Position numbers and translations under genes: made by a program
Notes under the pieces: generated by a model
What the model was told of the DNA's origin: nothing
What the model saw: the letters and a program-made list of their open reading frames with translations, nothing else
Database searches by the model: none
In this document: positions 12,201 to 21,554 of the stretch, in pieces
Layout: the number at the start of each line of letters is the position of its first letter
Numbering within the stretch: position 1 is the first letter of the stretch
From: Blastobasis lacticolella
Taxonomy: Eukaryota > Arthropoda > Insecta > Lepidoptera > Blastobasidae
Assembly: GCA_905147135.1 (NCBI GenBank)
Contig: LR990049.1
Location: 15,145,428-15,209,427, forward strand
Reading direction: 5' to 3'
Length of the DNA: 64,000 nucleotides

Positions 12201-15200
12201 GAACTTTAATACAATGGGTGTTATTTCCATTGGTTATCCTAGGTGAAAACATGTGGATTTTTTTAAATATTGACTCAGATAACTCGTAAAATATAGTTGT
12301 TGTCGTAGAAGGGAATAAGCAGACTGTCGACAAAACGCGGAAAGCAGCAGCGTTATCAGTTGTGATCTCTCTGAACATTGCCATCATCGTTGCTATTAAA
12401 TCTGTTTGCCAAGCGAGAAGATAGCGACGTATTGGATGACGCTCTTGCTGACCCATCGAAAGCATCAGACTGTTGTTGATAGTTGACGGACAATCTGAGT
12501 AGTACAATTATCATTATATTTATGGTCTCCTACCAACCTACTATGAAGATGGTTACGAGTCCGTTTTCCGGCCTGACAGAAATTTGACTGTCATAGTTGA
12601 ATTTGAATGTTATAGTTACCGTCTCATCAAGATTGGCGTGGGTCCAGGTGGGAGGCGGTTCATCCTCGTTGCTTCCGTGCAGGATCATGGGCCGCGCAAT
12701 CACGTTGATGTACTTTAGAACCTGCTGCTGCACTTCCTCCACTGAATGTATGTGCACGAAGTAACCTGCGGGAGTGTGAGCTCTTTCAATATTTTGATGC
12801 AGAGGTCTTGCCTTTGAAGATGCCGTTTGGTGACTAGCAGAGTTCAATAACAGCTACAAGAGCTGTCTCTATATGGTTAATGCCCTATATTCTGCCACAT
12901 CACAGGAAAGTTGGACCAAAGACATGGCTAGTAGTATATACATATACAGTAGCCTATTCTGAGTTATTAGTTGAATACTAAGCGATGCCCTTAGCGTGAG
13001 AGGTGACCGAATGTGTAGGTAACCATGATCCAATTTGTTCAGGTTCCTGTGGATGGCAGTTGCTCCACTGTAATTACTTGATCTGCCAATCCTGGATCAT
13101 GGTCAATGCAGACCCCGGGCCCTCATGAGCGACAGGACAGCCGGCACATTAACGCCAATATGATGAGATGATTTAAAATATGTAACGAATATGTGGAATA
13201 GCGAATCTGTTGAATAGCTGCAGTTGTGTGGAATTAATATTGTGTAGAATCGCGAACAGGAAGAAACGCGTTTGTGTATAATTGAAGACTGTGTGGAATA
13301 AATAATGTGTTGAATGTCAGTTGTACGGAATCCATATTGTGTAGAATCGCGAATAGTTAGAATTGCGTTTGTGTTGTACATCGATTAATCCCCTTTTATA
13401 TGGCTGTATGTGTATATGAATTTCTTGAGAAATATTTAGTAATTGCGGAAATTGTTTCCCACTGTAATGGTGGTAAGAATAATCCTTTTCTATTATCCCG
13501 GTCGTGCCCATTAGTTATTTATTGTATGTTCTAGCTGTCCCCTTGGTTTGTAATGGGTTGAAACATTCGGCTGTACCGCGGCAAACTGTTTACTATCCGG
13601 GATTTAACGTAACCGTGACACTCGGGTTGCTTCCTCGGGGTAAGCTCCAAAATCTTCCGTATCTTTATATATTGGTATAGATTTTTTACATCATAGATAT
13701 TCTGTCAAACCTATTTCATTATTACTCTGGAGTAAACAGTAAGGTATAATGATAGGTACTAAATTATCATTGTGAAAAGCATCTTGGCTAGCCCAGCAGT
13801 AAGGCGGTTGAGCATACAGATATTTTTGAGGATTTGATATTTTGTTATGATCTTATTATTAAGAATGTAGCTGTAGGTAGGCATTCTAATAAACTTACCA
13901 ACTTAATTATGAATCAAAGGAAGTCTTAAATATTTTAATAGCGTATAAAATCAGTGACGAAGAAAGTTTCAGAGTTCAAAATTTACATTGTGAATTATGA
14001 TCGCGAGGCATGTAATTTCATTAAATTCCATCATGGCCATAATTTTCCTTACAAACAAGAATTTTTCAAATATTTTATGCTATAAAAGTAAACAATAAAA
14101 TACAGCAAATACAATAAATTAGCGGTCTGAACTGCCCTAATACTATACCACTTTATAATAGTCAGTTGTATGATTAAGTATTACAACTATACCAGAACTT
14201 GGTACAAAAGTTTTGGGTAACACTTGCGAATCCAAACAAACTTCACAAGAAATATGGAGTCAGATTTATCAAATTGGGTTAGGAAATACATTATATATAC
14301 CCATTATACATGTATACCCGGCACAGAGAAGCTGACATTGAACAGTAAGACCTAAACCTTACGGCTCGTCAGTACAATCGACTATAGCGACGTTAATAAT
14401 AATAAGTTCTTTATTTCAGCCAAAAAAGCCATGTGGTACAATAGTACTTATAACATAACATACTACAAGATAATTAATAAAACTAAAGAGTGGAGATAGC
14501 TATACCAGACCATGGGGAAGGACATTTCCTATCTTTTATCAAAGTCAACGCGGAAGGGATGTCGAGGAAAGGAGTTGAAAATCGAACACTCAACTTAACT
14601 TACAAATAGGAGAAGGTGGTCTAAAACGGGTGTACCGCCTCTGACGGGTAAGCGCTCGTACGCTGCCACGTCAATAAGTAGTGTCGATGGGTGCATGTTC
14701 CGAGAGAAGCTGAATATTGACGAGTTTCGATCCGTTTTGTTTAGTCACCGGAGCAGCTAAATGGTGGATGTATGTTTACCGAAAGTTTTTTATGCTTTAA
14801 AATTAGTCTCTTGACTCAGACTTGCCAGCTTACCTCTATTAGAGCACGCCATCGCCTTGACATGTTCAATATTGTTTGTGTCCTTCCCGATGAGATAAGT
14901 GAAAACCCGGACTGGTGTCGCGACGCGGTCGTCCACCACCTCCCGGTTGTGGATTTCGAAGACTTCGCTCAGGTTCGCCGGCACAGAGTCCGTGAGCACC
15001 ATCACCATCTGGTTGCAGCCTTGCGTGCTGCCGACGTCGCACTGGGTCTTGTTGCGTTTCTGTGGGGGAGTGTTGTTTGCAAAGATACGGACGGTTTACG
15101 GTCTCTCTTCAAAAGACTAGCGCCCGCTGCACATTAGTGGAAAGGTTTACCATTAATACCATAATATTCACGCTTGGTAGACTAGTTTAAGCTTGCAGTG

Positions 15201-18200
15201 TAAAAACACAAAAATGTAATACAGCATCAACCCCTACGGTATCAGAAAATGGCAACTGACGTCTTGGAAACAACTAACTAGCACAAAGCAGAGCAAGGAT
15301 AGCCACAAAAAGGAAAAAAGGCCTTAGATATTTCCACTTTTTGGAAATAATCTAGTTTTGTGTACTCACTACATAAACATAAAACCAAAATGTGCGGAGG
15401 CTGCGGATGCTTCCCAAGCGGCCCGCCATGCTGTCCTAAGATTACAATCTACTCGTGCTGTACAAAGATATGCTAAGAAGTTTGTGGCCGTCTCAATTGT
15501 CGCAGATGGCTGAAGCTTCGACGCGCGCACGATTGCTTCAACCTCCGACTATATAATGTCGTCCCTAGTGTTGTATAGTGGAAATATAGCTAAGATAGAA
15601 AGTCTTAGCTAGTTGCCAGACAATGATTTAACTACTAGGTCTTCAGCCCGCCTGTCAAGCATGTGTGATTATGGCAAAACCCTGCACTAATGAGTAGGAG
15701 GCCCAAATCCAACTGTGGACTGTTACGGGCTTTTGAAAGATGTGATGTAACATCCGCGCAGTGTCTTTCTTAGCACTTTTAGCTGCTAGGGTAGCACATG
15801 TTTAATAATTGATTATGTAGTAATAAAGTACTTTAATTAACTATAACATTATAGTAAATTATGTGGTACGGACAAGGCTATTGATTTCAGAACTTATAGC
15901 CTTATATTACTTATAGTACTTATAGAAGGAAATCATACCTAAAAATGTTAAAATTTAACTTACGTCTCGTAATGTTTCGAAAGCTTTAATGTATGCCGAC
16001 GTCAAATTCGCGAACCCTTCCAACTCTACCCTGTGTATCGTTCCGTTCGGCTCCAGAGAATCCGTGATCGTCTTGATATTCTCCGGAGTAGCCTGCACCA
16101 GGCTCTCGAAGCATTTGATTACTTCATTGGTGACGTTCTTGAATGTGAATACGTTTACGTAATCATTGTTTGACAGGGTCTTCAAGATAGTATCCAGTGT
16201 TATACGAGCGACATAGTTTTTGAAGCCAGTCATTGACCCGGAAACATCGAAAAGGATGACGACATCCTTCGAGCAGGTCGCTGCTTCGATGTACCAGGAC
16301 CTCACTCTGCAGTCGAAAGTGTCTGCTGGCGTGAGAGGGTTCCAGGGCATTGCCGGGTAGAACCGCAGTACGCCATGCGCGCTGCCGAAGTATTGCCACG
16401 ACAGTGACGGATCAGACTGATAATTCTGCTTGAATATATCTGTTAACTCCTCTGACCACAGTATCGAATTTAAGGCCATTGGTTCTGAAATAAATTTCAA
16501 TTGTTATAATTTAGAACAATTTCATATTTTACGCTTAGTTTTTAGATATTTATGCTTGTTTGAAACCCACCTTTGTAGTAAATATTTGTAGGCACATGCA
16601 CACAGCTCAAACTAGTGTTTACGGCGATATTGTAAAAGTGAGAATCCTTTTCCAATGAAACATTCATGAAGTTATTAATGTTGCCTTCTATTTCTGTGTA
16701 TTTGGGCTTCTCAGGTGGCTCTAGAGTCGTGTGTTCAAATGTAGAGCATTTGACATCACAGTAAGAAAACTCTTTTTGAAACTCTTCATCGTTTGAAATG
16801 TTATATTCAAACTCTCTCGCTAACCTCTCTGCGGTCGCGTGAATGCACTGTAATATTAAAGTAAGTATACCGCGTGTCAGGTTAAAATTCATAACCATGA
16901 CATAACATTGTACATTTTCTTTACCTCTGTTTTGACAAGCACTCTATACTCTGTATTAATTTAGATAGCCACTTTGTGAATATGAAATGGATAATAATCG
17001 AGCTGACTGGATACATTCAAAATCGAATAATGATTGATTACCTTTACAGCATTGATTTTTCGCGTAAGCATGGTGCTCACGGAACGAAGCGATGAATCCA
17101 ATATGGTTCTACCTTTCTTCCCTTTAACACTGGCATTCTTTATTTTATATTCCTGAAATATACAAAATTTAAAAGAAAAAATTAAAATCTTTAAAAATTG
17201 TAGCGTTTACCTGCGTTTTAAATTCAAACATTTCAGTCATAAACTTACTCTTTTTATATCATGATGTTTGGTGAAAACTTCACTAAGATTCCACAATGTT
17301 TCGCCTAATCTTGACGCCCATACTCCTACACTGCAAAGAAAATTACACCTTAGAATGTGTAAACGAATATGTTTACAATAGGTGCTCCTCTTTCATAATA
17401 ATGTTAAATTCAAATCCGAGCAATTTCTTGTCGTACTATTTTTGTTTAGCATTTTTACATAGGTCTTGCTTTAAAATATTTACGAATGTATCGGATATGT
17501 ACGTATCGGTCTTTCCTTTCAAACGCTTCTATTCATTCCTGTCATGCTTGTCTATCCTAGGCACTACATCTTCTTTCACTCCAGCACGTTCCCCTATTTT
17601 ACTATTCCATTACTTATTCCTCATTAATACTCCTTCCATATTTCCTAACGCTATCATTTCTACTACATTTATCCTATTTTCATGCTTCTTCTGCGAATCA
17701 CAACTTTCGCTTCCATATATCAATGTTGGAACGAGCACTCCTCTATCAAAATCAAGGCAAGCCTTTTTGGACACCTTCTATCAGTTCATTAATCCTCATT
17801 AATATTGACCCTGAATAAACAAAATCTTTACCTGTTTCATTTTTTCACCCACGACCTCGATTTCATATTCAGTCATATTATCTTATATCCACCGTCATGT
17901 AGGTCATATTATTTATTTATTTATAATTATTTACATTCATAAATCACCATCATTACAGGAATGTAAGAAGACGAATTAGTAATTCAATATGATAACATTA
18001 CAGTATACAATTATCACAATAGAAAATCAGATCATAAATACATAGAAAGATCTACATAGAAAGTTTAACGTAAAATACAGGCTATATGTTTTAGTACAAC
18101 CAGCTTTACTGTGGCTATTATGTATTTAACAATGTCTAGTTGGTGAGTTATGGGTCTGGCTGGTCGGCCTCCGACACTTAGCTGCCTTTACGACTCCCGC

Positions 18201-18438
18201 GGGAGCGAGTGATGTTAATTCGTGACCATTTACGTACACGTAATGTGTATATGTAAACCAGCCGGTTAACCAGACTTATTGTAGATTATTATTTAATACA
18301 AGAGGTCGAATAGGAGTAAAATATTTTGGTATAATGAATATTGCGAGCTTACATTCCTATCTTGGTGTCGATTGTGTCAGCGGGCGCCGGCGTGTGCAGT
18401 AGCACCGCCACCAATACCATCACCGCGACACATCGCAT
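180..18438 (-). CDS. Voltage-gated calcium channel alpha-2/delta subunit, 17 exons, 3' end outside window
   Basis: Auxiliary subunit of Cav1/Cav2 channels. In known members it is extracellular, membrane-anchored and promotes channel trafficking to the surface. Exons run from 18438 downward: 18353-18438, 17249-17330, 17042-17152, 16571-16847, 15964-16484, 14834-15059, 12620-12765, 10473-10511, 7648-7794, 5341-5415, 3565-3746, 2071-2274, 1839-1987, 1421-1697, 934-1234, 550-807, 180-282. All junctions are GT-AG with matching phases, giving 3184 coding nt (about 1,061 residues, close to the usual 1,100-1,250). Signal peptide is at 1-22 and the VWA MIDAS DVSGS at about 265-269. The stretch RVRSWYIEAA precedes it, as in mammalian family members. 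LGVNGYSFIV marks the Cache-like part and RFIATSSGLTRW the C-terminal region. The anchor and final cysteines are not in the window. Which insect paralogue this is cannot be decided here. Confidence 0.93.
550..807 (-). CDS. Alpha-2/delta exon 16
   Basis: Reads ELQCGDGYDCFLIDSSGYVI, then EDVGKFFGAVSKENQLVLQY and NYQALCPV, matching mammalian DCVILDDGGF...IGRFFGEID...YDYQSVCE. Exactly 86 codons, phase 0 both ends, TTTTTTTACAG to ACG|GTAAGT. Confidence 0.94.
934..1234 (-). CDS. Alpha-2/delta exon 15
   Basis: Reads SVFGDKYSKSIEETWYKAAV, matching the family's ETWYKRAV block, then ASYAILYADDKITTPASVVG and ends NKHE. Acceptor TTTTATTACAG|CGTTTT, donor GAG|GTAAGT, phase 0. The open frame extends upstream into intron 14, which is not coding. 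Confidence 0.93.
1342..1373. repeat. Perfect 12-bp inverted repeat in intron 14
   Basis: CACCACCATGAT at 1342-1353 pairs exactly with ATCATGGTGGTG at 1362-1373 across an 8-base loop. It sits in a 186-bp intron between exons 15 and 14 and could form a hairpin in the pre-mRNA. Confidence 0.75.
1421..1697 (-). CDS. Alpha-2/delta exon 14
   Basis: Reads HCGNGTRQLLDTESYYCIDD, then VVFDAKLTNEFF and the strongly conserved RFIATSSGLTRWDYI, equivalent to mammalian KARFVVTDGGITRVYP. Acceptor TTATTGCAG, donor GGAAG|GTGAAT, phase 2. Confidence 0.94.
1839..1987 (-). CDS. Alpha-2/delta exon 13
   Basis: Acceptor CGTTTCCAG|GGTTTA completes the split Trp and reads VYCRYHYLEGHETLHAEQEI, then WGFLVNMSRNNLDITKDQYS and EAEKFNAT. 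The nearer AG (TATTGTAG|ATACC) would create a stop, so it is rejected. Donor ACGA|GTAAGT, phase 1. Confidence 0.92.
2071..2274 (-). CDS. Alpha-2/delta exon 12
   Basis: Reads RVKHDYFYNKLVGTPFSMGI, SLPEKYGNTELLLRDNPLEA and ends NYRVHPDW. TPFSMGISLPEKYG parallels the mammalian TDYSLALVLPxYS of the second Cache half. Acceptor ATTTCACAG, donor GATTG|GTACGT; the final Trp codon is split. Confidence 0.93.
3060..3465. repeat. Dispersed-repeat-like sequence with short tandem array, intron 11
   Basis: Contains recurring words GAGCGTAGCGAGCTC and GAGCGTAGCCAGCTC, about three tandem copies of a 20-base AAATTTTTCAATTTTTGGTT unit at 3184-3246, and a GGGGGGGTTTGTACCCCC / CCCCTGAACCCC segment at 3371-3406. 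Composition and style are those of an insect repeat rather than unique intron. No protein coding is visible. Confidence 0.55.
3565..3746 (-). CDS. Alpha-2/delta exon 11
   Basis: Reads INNKLQENYNSVDFVEVEQV, then a charged stretch LGDEILKLREDLVNGIKGEM and VKVLYHYDNM. Matches the family block NYNSVDLxEVE. Acceptor GCATCCAG, donor ATGAG|GTAACT, ending in phase 2. GC-rich against an AT-rich intron background. Confidence 0.93.
3884..4020. mobile_element. Small palindromic MITE-like element, intron 10
   Basis: The left end GTACAGTCATAAAATCAATT and the reverse complement of the right end GTACAGTCATTCAGCGAATT match in outline, and internal inverted copies (CATTTAATTTATCCAT / ATGGATTAAATTATC) extend the fold. 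About 137 bp with no coding. No clean target duplication was found. Confidence 0.6.
5035..5280 (+). mobile_element. tRNA-derived SINE (family A), intron 10
   Basis: The head has a tRNA-like segment CTGCCACGCAGATGTCCC followed by a B-box-like GGTTTCGATTCCCGG. The body from about 5140 (TATGTATAATAAGTAGGTAT...) is repeated in inverted orientation at 30826-30965, showing it is a dispersed family. The element ends about 60 bases from exon 10. Confidence 0.75.
5341..5415 (-). CDS. Alpha-2/delta exon 10: LGVNGY Cache exon
   Basis: A 25-codon symmetric exon, TTGTTGCAG|CTCGGC to TCT|GTGAGT. Reads LGVNGYSFIVSNNGYLLLHP and then LLLAS. The family normally has HPxLxP at this point, so HPLLLAS is a departure that deserves transcript support. 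It was not obvious as an open frame because of its length. Confidence 0.88.
5486..5765. repeat. Imperfect tandem duplication, two copies of about 150 and 120 bp
   Basis: TGCCATTTTACTCCACCTTTTA...TTAGAGCTTTCTCTTGTACG at 5486-5640 recurs as TGCCATTTTATTCCATCTTTTA...TTAGAGCTCTCTTCTGCATG at 5641-5765, with many substitutions and indels. Both include a GAAACGRCG(G)TTCAT stretch. Confidence 0.65.
5895..5934. repeat. Perfect 17-bp hairpin in intron 9
   Basis: CGGATTTTTTAAACACC at 5895-5911 pairs base for base with 5918-5934 over a 6-base loop (TGTCAA). Too short for a typical pre-miRNA; more like a MITE end or a structural element. Confidence 0.8.
7382..7588. mobile_element. Palindromic MITE (family CTGTAGGCTAATT), intron 9
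   Basis: Begins CTGTAGGCTAATT and ends with AATTAGCCTAC, and the inverted similarity runs on into CTCTGTTGCTAAC / GTTAGCAACATAG, so nearly the whole 207 bp folds on itself. A second copy of the family is at about 30250-30442. It lies only about 60 bases from exon 9. Confidence 0.78.
7589..7640. repeat. Repeat-family-R fragment plus (TCA)n microsatellite beside exon 9 donor
   Basis: CAGCCCATAACAGTCCAC at about 7597 is the start motif of repeat family R seen elsewhere in the window. It runs into six TCA/ATC units at 7622-7640, 7 bases from the splice donor. Confidence 0.6.
7648..7794 (-). CDS. Alpha-2/delta exon 9: Cache-like region
   Basis: Reads DKLVTSVAIPAFDYKENEEK followed by AILLGVAGTDVPIDSIAKL, matching the family pattern LLGVxGxDVxxxDIxxL. 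The acceptor used is CCCTTCCAG|CCCGAC, which gives phase 0; the alternative CAATCAG|TGTG would break the frame with exon 8. GC content is clearly above the flanks. The donor CAG|GTAGGT is 7 bases from a (TCA)n run. Confidence 0.92.
8185..8906 (+). mobile_element. Non-autonomous hAT-superfamily transposon with remnant transposase C-terminus
   Basis: Termini are exact 13-bp inverted repeats: TAGGGTTGCCACC at 8185-8197 and GGTGGCAACCCTA at 8894-8906. They are flanked by a perfect 8-bp direct repeat CCTCTATC (8177-8184 and 8907-8914), the hAT target-duplication length. On the plus strand around 8608-8735 the translation FMESIFSVINIKSREERNRA resembles the hAT C-terminal dimerisation region (family pattern ESIFSxxNxIKxxxRNRxS). 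The rest of the transposase is missing, so this is an internal deletion derivative within intron 8. Confidence 0.88.
10473..10511 (-). CDS. Alpha-2/delta exon 8: 39-nt microexon
   Basis: A 13-codon exon reading RTRTWMVSGDVDK between TTTTTACAG and AAG|GTACGT, phase 0 on both sides. It is the only candidate I found in the 4.8 kb between exons 7 and 9, and it fits the frame. Family proteins are variable here, so homology support is thin; the splice sites are the main evidence. Confidence 0.65.
12163..12507 (-). other. Open reading frame in intron 7, probably not a gene
   Basis: A 114-codon open stretch on the same strand as the host gene, 113 bases from exon 7. I recognise no domain. It contains QQERHPIRRYLLAWQTDL and has no splice sites joining it to the host frame. 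It may be a decayed mobile-element fragment. Confidence 0.2.
12620..12765 (-). CDS. Alpha-2/delta exon 7
   Basis: Reads GYFVHIHSVEEVQQQVLKYI and then RPMILHG, equivalent to the family GYYYEI...EYLDVLGRPMVL segment that links VWA to Cache, ending PTWTHANLDET. Acceptor CCCGCAG, donor ACG|GTAACT. The open frame continues into intron on both sides, so the outer parts are not coding. Confidence 0.9.
13009..13173 (+). mobile_element. 5'-truncated SINE (family B), intron 6
   Basis: Matches the 3' half of the complete SINE at 25410-25710: shared words include GAATGTGTAG, GGCAGTTGCT, AATCCTGGATCATGGTCAA and ACATTAACGCCAA, in the same order. The tRNA-like head is absent. Confidence 0.75.
13223..13380. 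repeat. Imperfect tandem duplication, period about 100 bp
   Basis: ATATTGTGTAGAATCGCGAACAG...AACGCGTTTGTGT recurs about 100 bases later as ATATTGTGTAGAATCGCGAATAG...AATTGCGTTTGTGT. The words GTGTGGAAT and GTGTAGAAT repeat more loosely from about 13190. Confidence 0.65.
14834..15059 (-). CDS. Alpha-2/delta exon 6: second half of VWA
   Basis: Reads CNQMVMVLTDSVPANLSEVF, matching the family's IMLFTDG segment, then RVFTYLIGKDTNNIEHVKAM and ACSNRG, matching VRVFTFSVGQ...MACENKG. In the third metal-binding position the usual TDG is TDS. Polypyrimidine tract ACTCCCCCACAG at the acceptor, AGAG|GTAAGC donor. Confidence 0.93.
15643..15735 (-). repeat. Degenerate copy of repeat family R, intron 5
   Basis: CAGCCCGCCTGTCAAGCATG...GATTATGGCAAAACC...CAACTGTGGACTGTTACGGGCT follows the order of the family R consensus read on the minus strand, with many changes. 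Confidence 0.6.
15964..16484 (-). CDS. Alpha-2/delta exon 5: VWA domain with MIDAS
   Basis: The largest and clearest exon (521 nt). It contains WQYFGSAHGVLRFYPAMPW, then FDCRVRSWYIEAA, then VVILFDVSGSMTG. DVSGS is the DxSxS metal-ion-dependent adhesion site of the VWA domain, about residues 265-269. Relative to mammalian RRRPWYI, where the third arginine contributes to gabapentinoid binding, two of three arginines are kept here. Ends at KAFETLRD in phase 0. Confidence 0.95.
16571..16847 (-). CDS. Alpha-2/delta exon 4
   Basis: Starts CIHATAERLAREFEYNISND after a TATTACAG acceptor and ends at NIYYKG before GTGGGT. The piece SCVHVPTNIYYKG corresponds to the family pattern VHIPTDIYxG just ahead of the VWA domain. 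The true coding exon stops at 16847; the open frame beyond is intron. Confidence 0.9.
17042..17152 (-). CDS. Alpha-2/delta exon 3
   Basis: Exactly 37 codons, phase 0 on both sides, between TATTTCAG and AAG|GTAATC. Reads EYKIKNASVKGKKGRTILDS and then LRSVSTMLTRKINAVK. Contains an NAS glycosylation sequon. Being symmetric, it could be skipped without breaking the frame. Confidence 0.88.
17249..17330 (-). CDS. Alpha-2/delta exon 2
   Basis: Acceptor TTTGCAG at 17331 upward and donor AGA|GTAAGT. Reads VGVWASRLGETLWNLSEVF and more, a tryptophan-containing helix equivalent to the N-terminal region following the signal peptide in the family. Enters in phase 2 and leaves in phase 0. Confidence 0.88.
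17470..17795 (-). pseudogene. LINE reverse-transcriptase-protein C-terminal fragment, intron 1
   Basis: The minus strand reads GVLVPTLIYGSESCDSQKKH then NRINVVEMIALGNMEG and AGVKEDVV, the pattern LVPTLLYGSExW...KxESRINAxEMRxLR of insect LINE proteins downstream of the RT domain. An in-frame stop follows RNK, so it is dead. The long plus-strand open frame here (17296-17802) is its antisense shadow. Confidence 0.7.
18353..18438 (-). CDS. Alpha-2/delta exon 1: start codon and signal peptide
   Basis: ATG at 18438-18436 opens MRCVAVMVLVAVLLHTPAPA, a hydrophobic secretion signal, followed by DTIDTKIG. The donor is AAT|GTAAGC (GT at 18352-18351), leaving phase 2. An out-of-frame ATG lies a few bases upstream in the leader. 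The start is chosen because only this frame continues into exon 2. Confidence 0.85.
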
Positions 18439-18659
18439 CGCTCGTGACTCACGCGCATACGGCCGCGCTCCTGCTTTACAACACACCGGCGCACATATTA
18501 CTGTCTAAGGCACATCGTTACTGCATTGTAAGGCTAAAAACTCCATCAACAAATTGCTACTAATAACTAAAGCACTACACACTAAAACAATACACTAGGG
18601 CCGGGTATCCGTACGCCAAAAATAGACACATGTAAACTTCAAACTAAAACGTAAAGAGA

Positions 18660-19060
18660 GCTTTCACCCGGCGCGAGATAATGAGCAAGGCCACTGCGAT
18701 AGCGAGGCGTGTTTCCGCGTAAACAGCCGGTTCGGTTCGCCGGCAGCGGGCGGTTTGAAGTTTGAGGGCGACACTGTCGGAGGGTTTGCGAAGTTGCGAA
18801 GTTGCGGCGGCGCGGGGGGCGCGGGGGGAGTCGCTCTGCGGCGACGTGTGCCGCGGACGACGCACGTGCTGCGTCTATTCCGGGCGCGGCGTGGCGGCGG
18901 CGGGCGCGGGGCATCGAGCGGCGCGAAGTAGGTCGGGCGGGCGGGCTGCGGCCGCCCAACGTGAAATATGCACATTCAGAACGATATTGCTGCGGTGTGA
19001 CCGTGAATTTGAGGTCGGGGAGCGGTGGGCTGCATCGTTTGGAAGGTGTTTGTAATGTAT
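18660..19060 (-). promoter_or_regulatory. CpG-rich block upstream of the alpha-2/delta gene (probable promoter/5' leader)
   Basis: A sharp island of G+C and CpG about 200-600 bases upstream of the start codon, in otherwise AT-rich DNA, including runs such as GCGCGGGGGGCGCGGGGGG. It lies at the correct end of the minus-strand gene. Overlapping open frames on both strands here are low-complexity products of base composition. Transcription start and 5' UTR extent cannot be read from sequence. Confidence 0.55.
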
Positions 19061-19099
19061 GGCGGGTAAATTGAAGCCATGTTCGTCGGTAATTATCTA

Positions 19100-21550
19100 A
19101 GTTAATTCGTAAACAATAACAGTAAAATTCCAAAGCATGAATTACAATCCACTACGCAATAAACAAACCATATATTTCGAGTCGTTAGTCGCCCTGTAGG
19201 TATTTACTTTATTTTGTTATTCCGGAGCGGGCGCCAATAGGCTGTTTATTGCTACCCGTAAAGAAATAAACCGTTTCTTTATTCACTTTCAACCGAGGAA
19301 GGCGGGTATTCAAGGTCGTTTTAGTGAAGCGACAAACGTAATACGGTAGTATTTTTTTTTCTCTACCACTATGAAAATATTTGGTTGTGAAATGTTTTTC
19401 GTTTAATTTTCAACTTTGTTCAGGTGAAAGTTTCTTTATAAGCATAAGTCTCTATTTGCTAAGAACTTGATTTGATACTGGACATTTGGGTCTTATAAAC
19501 AATATTACATTACGTTTCATCACGTTCAGACAGTATTAAAAGGCGTGCATAAATGGTCAATGTAAACCTTATTCTTACTTACAATCTAAAAATTCTTTTA
19601 CGGAGTAAAAACAGTGCTCCATTAACAATTAATGTTGCCCTTTTTTAAACTTTGTAGCTTTCTTTTGTGAAACTTTCTTAAATAAAATACTTATTCTCAG
19701 TAAATTATTCTTGAGTGTTGATAATCGTATGAGTTCCAAATGAATGTCTCTTACAAATCAATAGATGAAAATTTTGTATTCTTACACACACACTTTAGAT
19801 ATATCTAATTATAAGAAGTACCTACCTATACAGCTATGTACTTACGTTCTACACTTGCACTATTACATAATTCTCTATTTCCATAATCACATGAAATATT
19901 ATCTAGATACATAGGTAGGCACCTCTATTACTTGTGGGCACATATTATTAATACTGCCAGAGAATTATAACTTGGTCTATTAAGATCGCAAGTATCGATA
20001 CCAGCATAAAACTCCTCTAGCCGTCCTCAGACTCGTAATAAAATGCGGAAACCTCAAGGGCATCATATTCCTCGAAAGGTAACAGCTTTAATCAGCCGTT
20101 TCGGTTGCGAAATTAAATTTCTCCATTCGACCCAAACCCCCTTTCATGAAATATTACTGTCTGCGTTATGAAAGCAGAAACTGAGTACTTTCTATTTATT
20201 TTATTCGGAATCTCTAATCTAATCTAGTATGCAGGTAGGTATTATTGAGGTTCTGTGGCTTTGAGGAGGGATCTACCTTGTTTATCAAACGTTACTTTGC
20301 CTACTTTTATACGATTTACGAACCAAAATAATTTATAGTTTAGTAAAATAATGTTGATGTAGGTATCAGTAGAAGTTAATCATCTTTGTATTTGTTTTAT
20401 TCACGACCGAGCACCTACCTGCTATAGCGAGGCAGATGGCTACCGTAGGTACCTAATGAGATTTACCTAATCCTAATACGCTTTTGGAATTTTTTCCAAA
20501 ACACGGTTTTGGAATCTAAACTACCTAATAATGGTATCCGACTGAAGGTACATTTTTGAACGAAGTCAAAGCCAAAGGTTTATTTATAAGCTCATACTAC
20601 TTTCATGATTGGCTAAAACTAAATTATTTGAAAACTTTATTGGCTTTCATTGTACTTTCATTTTCATTGCTTTATATTGAACTTTTATTGGCTTATATTG
20701 ACTATATAATAGAAAAGTAATTTGAATCATCTCTAGAAGTTGATCTAGAGATGATAAAAAAATTAACCTTAATTTACTTATATGCCAAAACTAATAAAAC
20801 CACAGATGTTGGTTTGTTTTGGCCGAAGATGGCCAAACCCGAAGCTGAAGCTTCGGTCGTGCACTACCTTATAAATAATCGAAACTCTGTATCTAGCATA
20901 CAAAATAAAGTTCATTATTCCTAGTTACACCTGAAAATGCTGTCTGGTTTCTAAGTACTCGTAAGCACCTTACGATAAACGACGAGCAATATGTCAGCCC
21001 CTCGTCAACCAGCGGACTCGGCTGGCAGGCGCATCAATATTTCACGGCTGGTTGGCATAGCACACACACACCGTAAAAGTGCTTCATGGTTATTAATTCT
21101 GAAGTAGGTGCAACCTTATTCTTGTCTACACGTATATCTTACTTAAATATTAATTTTATGCCCACCTTGAATTATGTAGTGCTTAATTTATGGTTTTTGT
21201 CGGAACTTTTTAATGTAATTATCCTTGTGTGAGCGATAAAGAATTTATCTATCTAAGTACAGATCAGTGGGTTTTAGGAAGATTAATATATCTATTGTTT
21301 ATCTATAATAATATTATACCGTTACGGGGTGCCACGTCGCTCCTGAGACTATTCTACCAGTTTCAGGGTCCCCAGCGGAAGACCTTGATCCAACTTACTG
21401 CGCCAACTAAAACCAATTGTTACCAATGAATATTTATATTTGAGTGACTCACAAGGGACAGTTTTATAAAGCTTTTCCCCTGCAAAAATCGCACGTACAT
21501 TAAAACGCACCTTATGTTATTAGGTGTTATTGTTGTATATCATTAGGTAG
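19100..21550. other. Intergenic DNA without recognised genes
   Basis: AT-rich, no coding-like frame. Small items only: a hairpin ATCTCTAGA...TCTAGAGAT near 20729-20752 and palindromic GGCCGAAGATGGCC / GAAGCTGAAGCTTC words at about 20820-20856. Confidence 0.6.
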
Positions 21551-21554
21551 GTAT

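Noticed and set aside
14772..15137. 121-codon plus-strand frame
   Set aside because: Antisense of alpha-2/delta exon 6.
17296..17802. 168-codon plus-strand open frame in intron 1
   Set aside because: It is the antisense of a LINE fragment that reads clearly on the minus strand.
18639..19133. Overlapping long open frames on both strands, up to 164 codons
   Set aside because: They arise from the CpG-rich promoter block; Arg, Pro and Ala runs in several frames at once and no domain.
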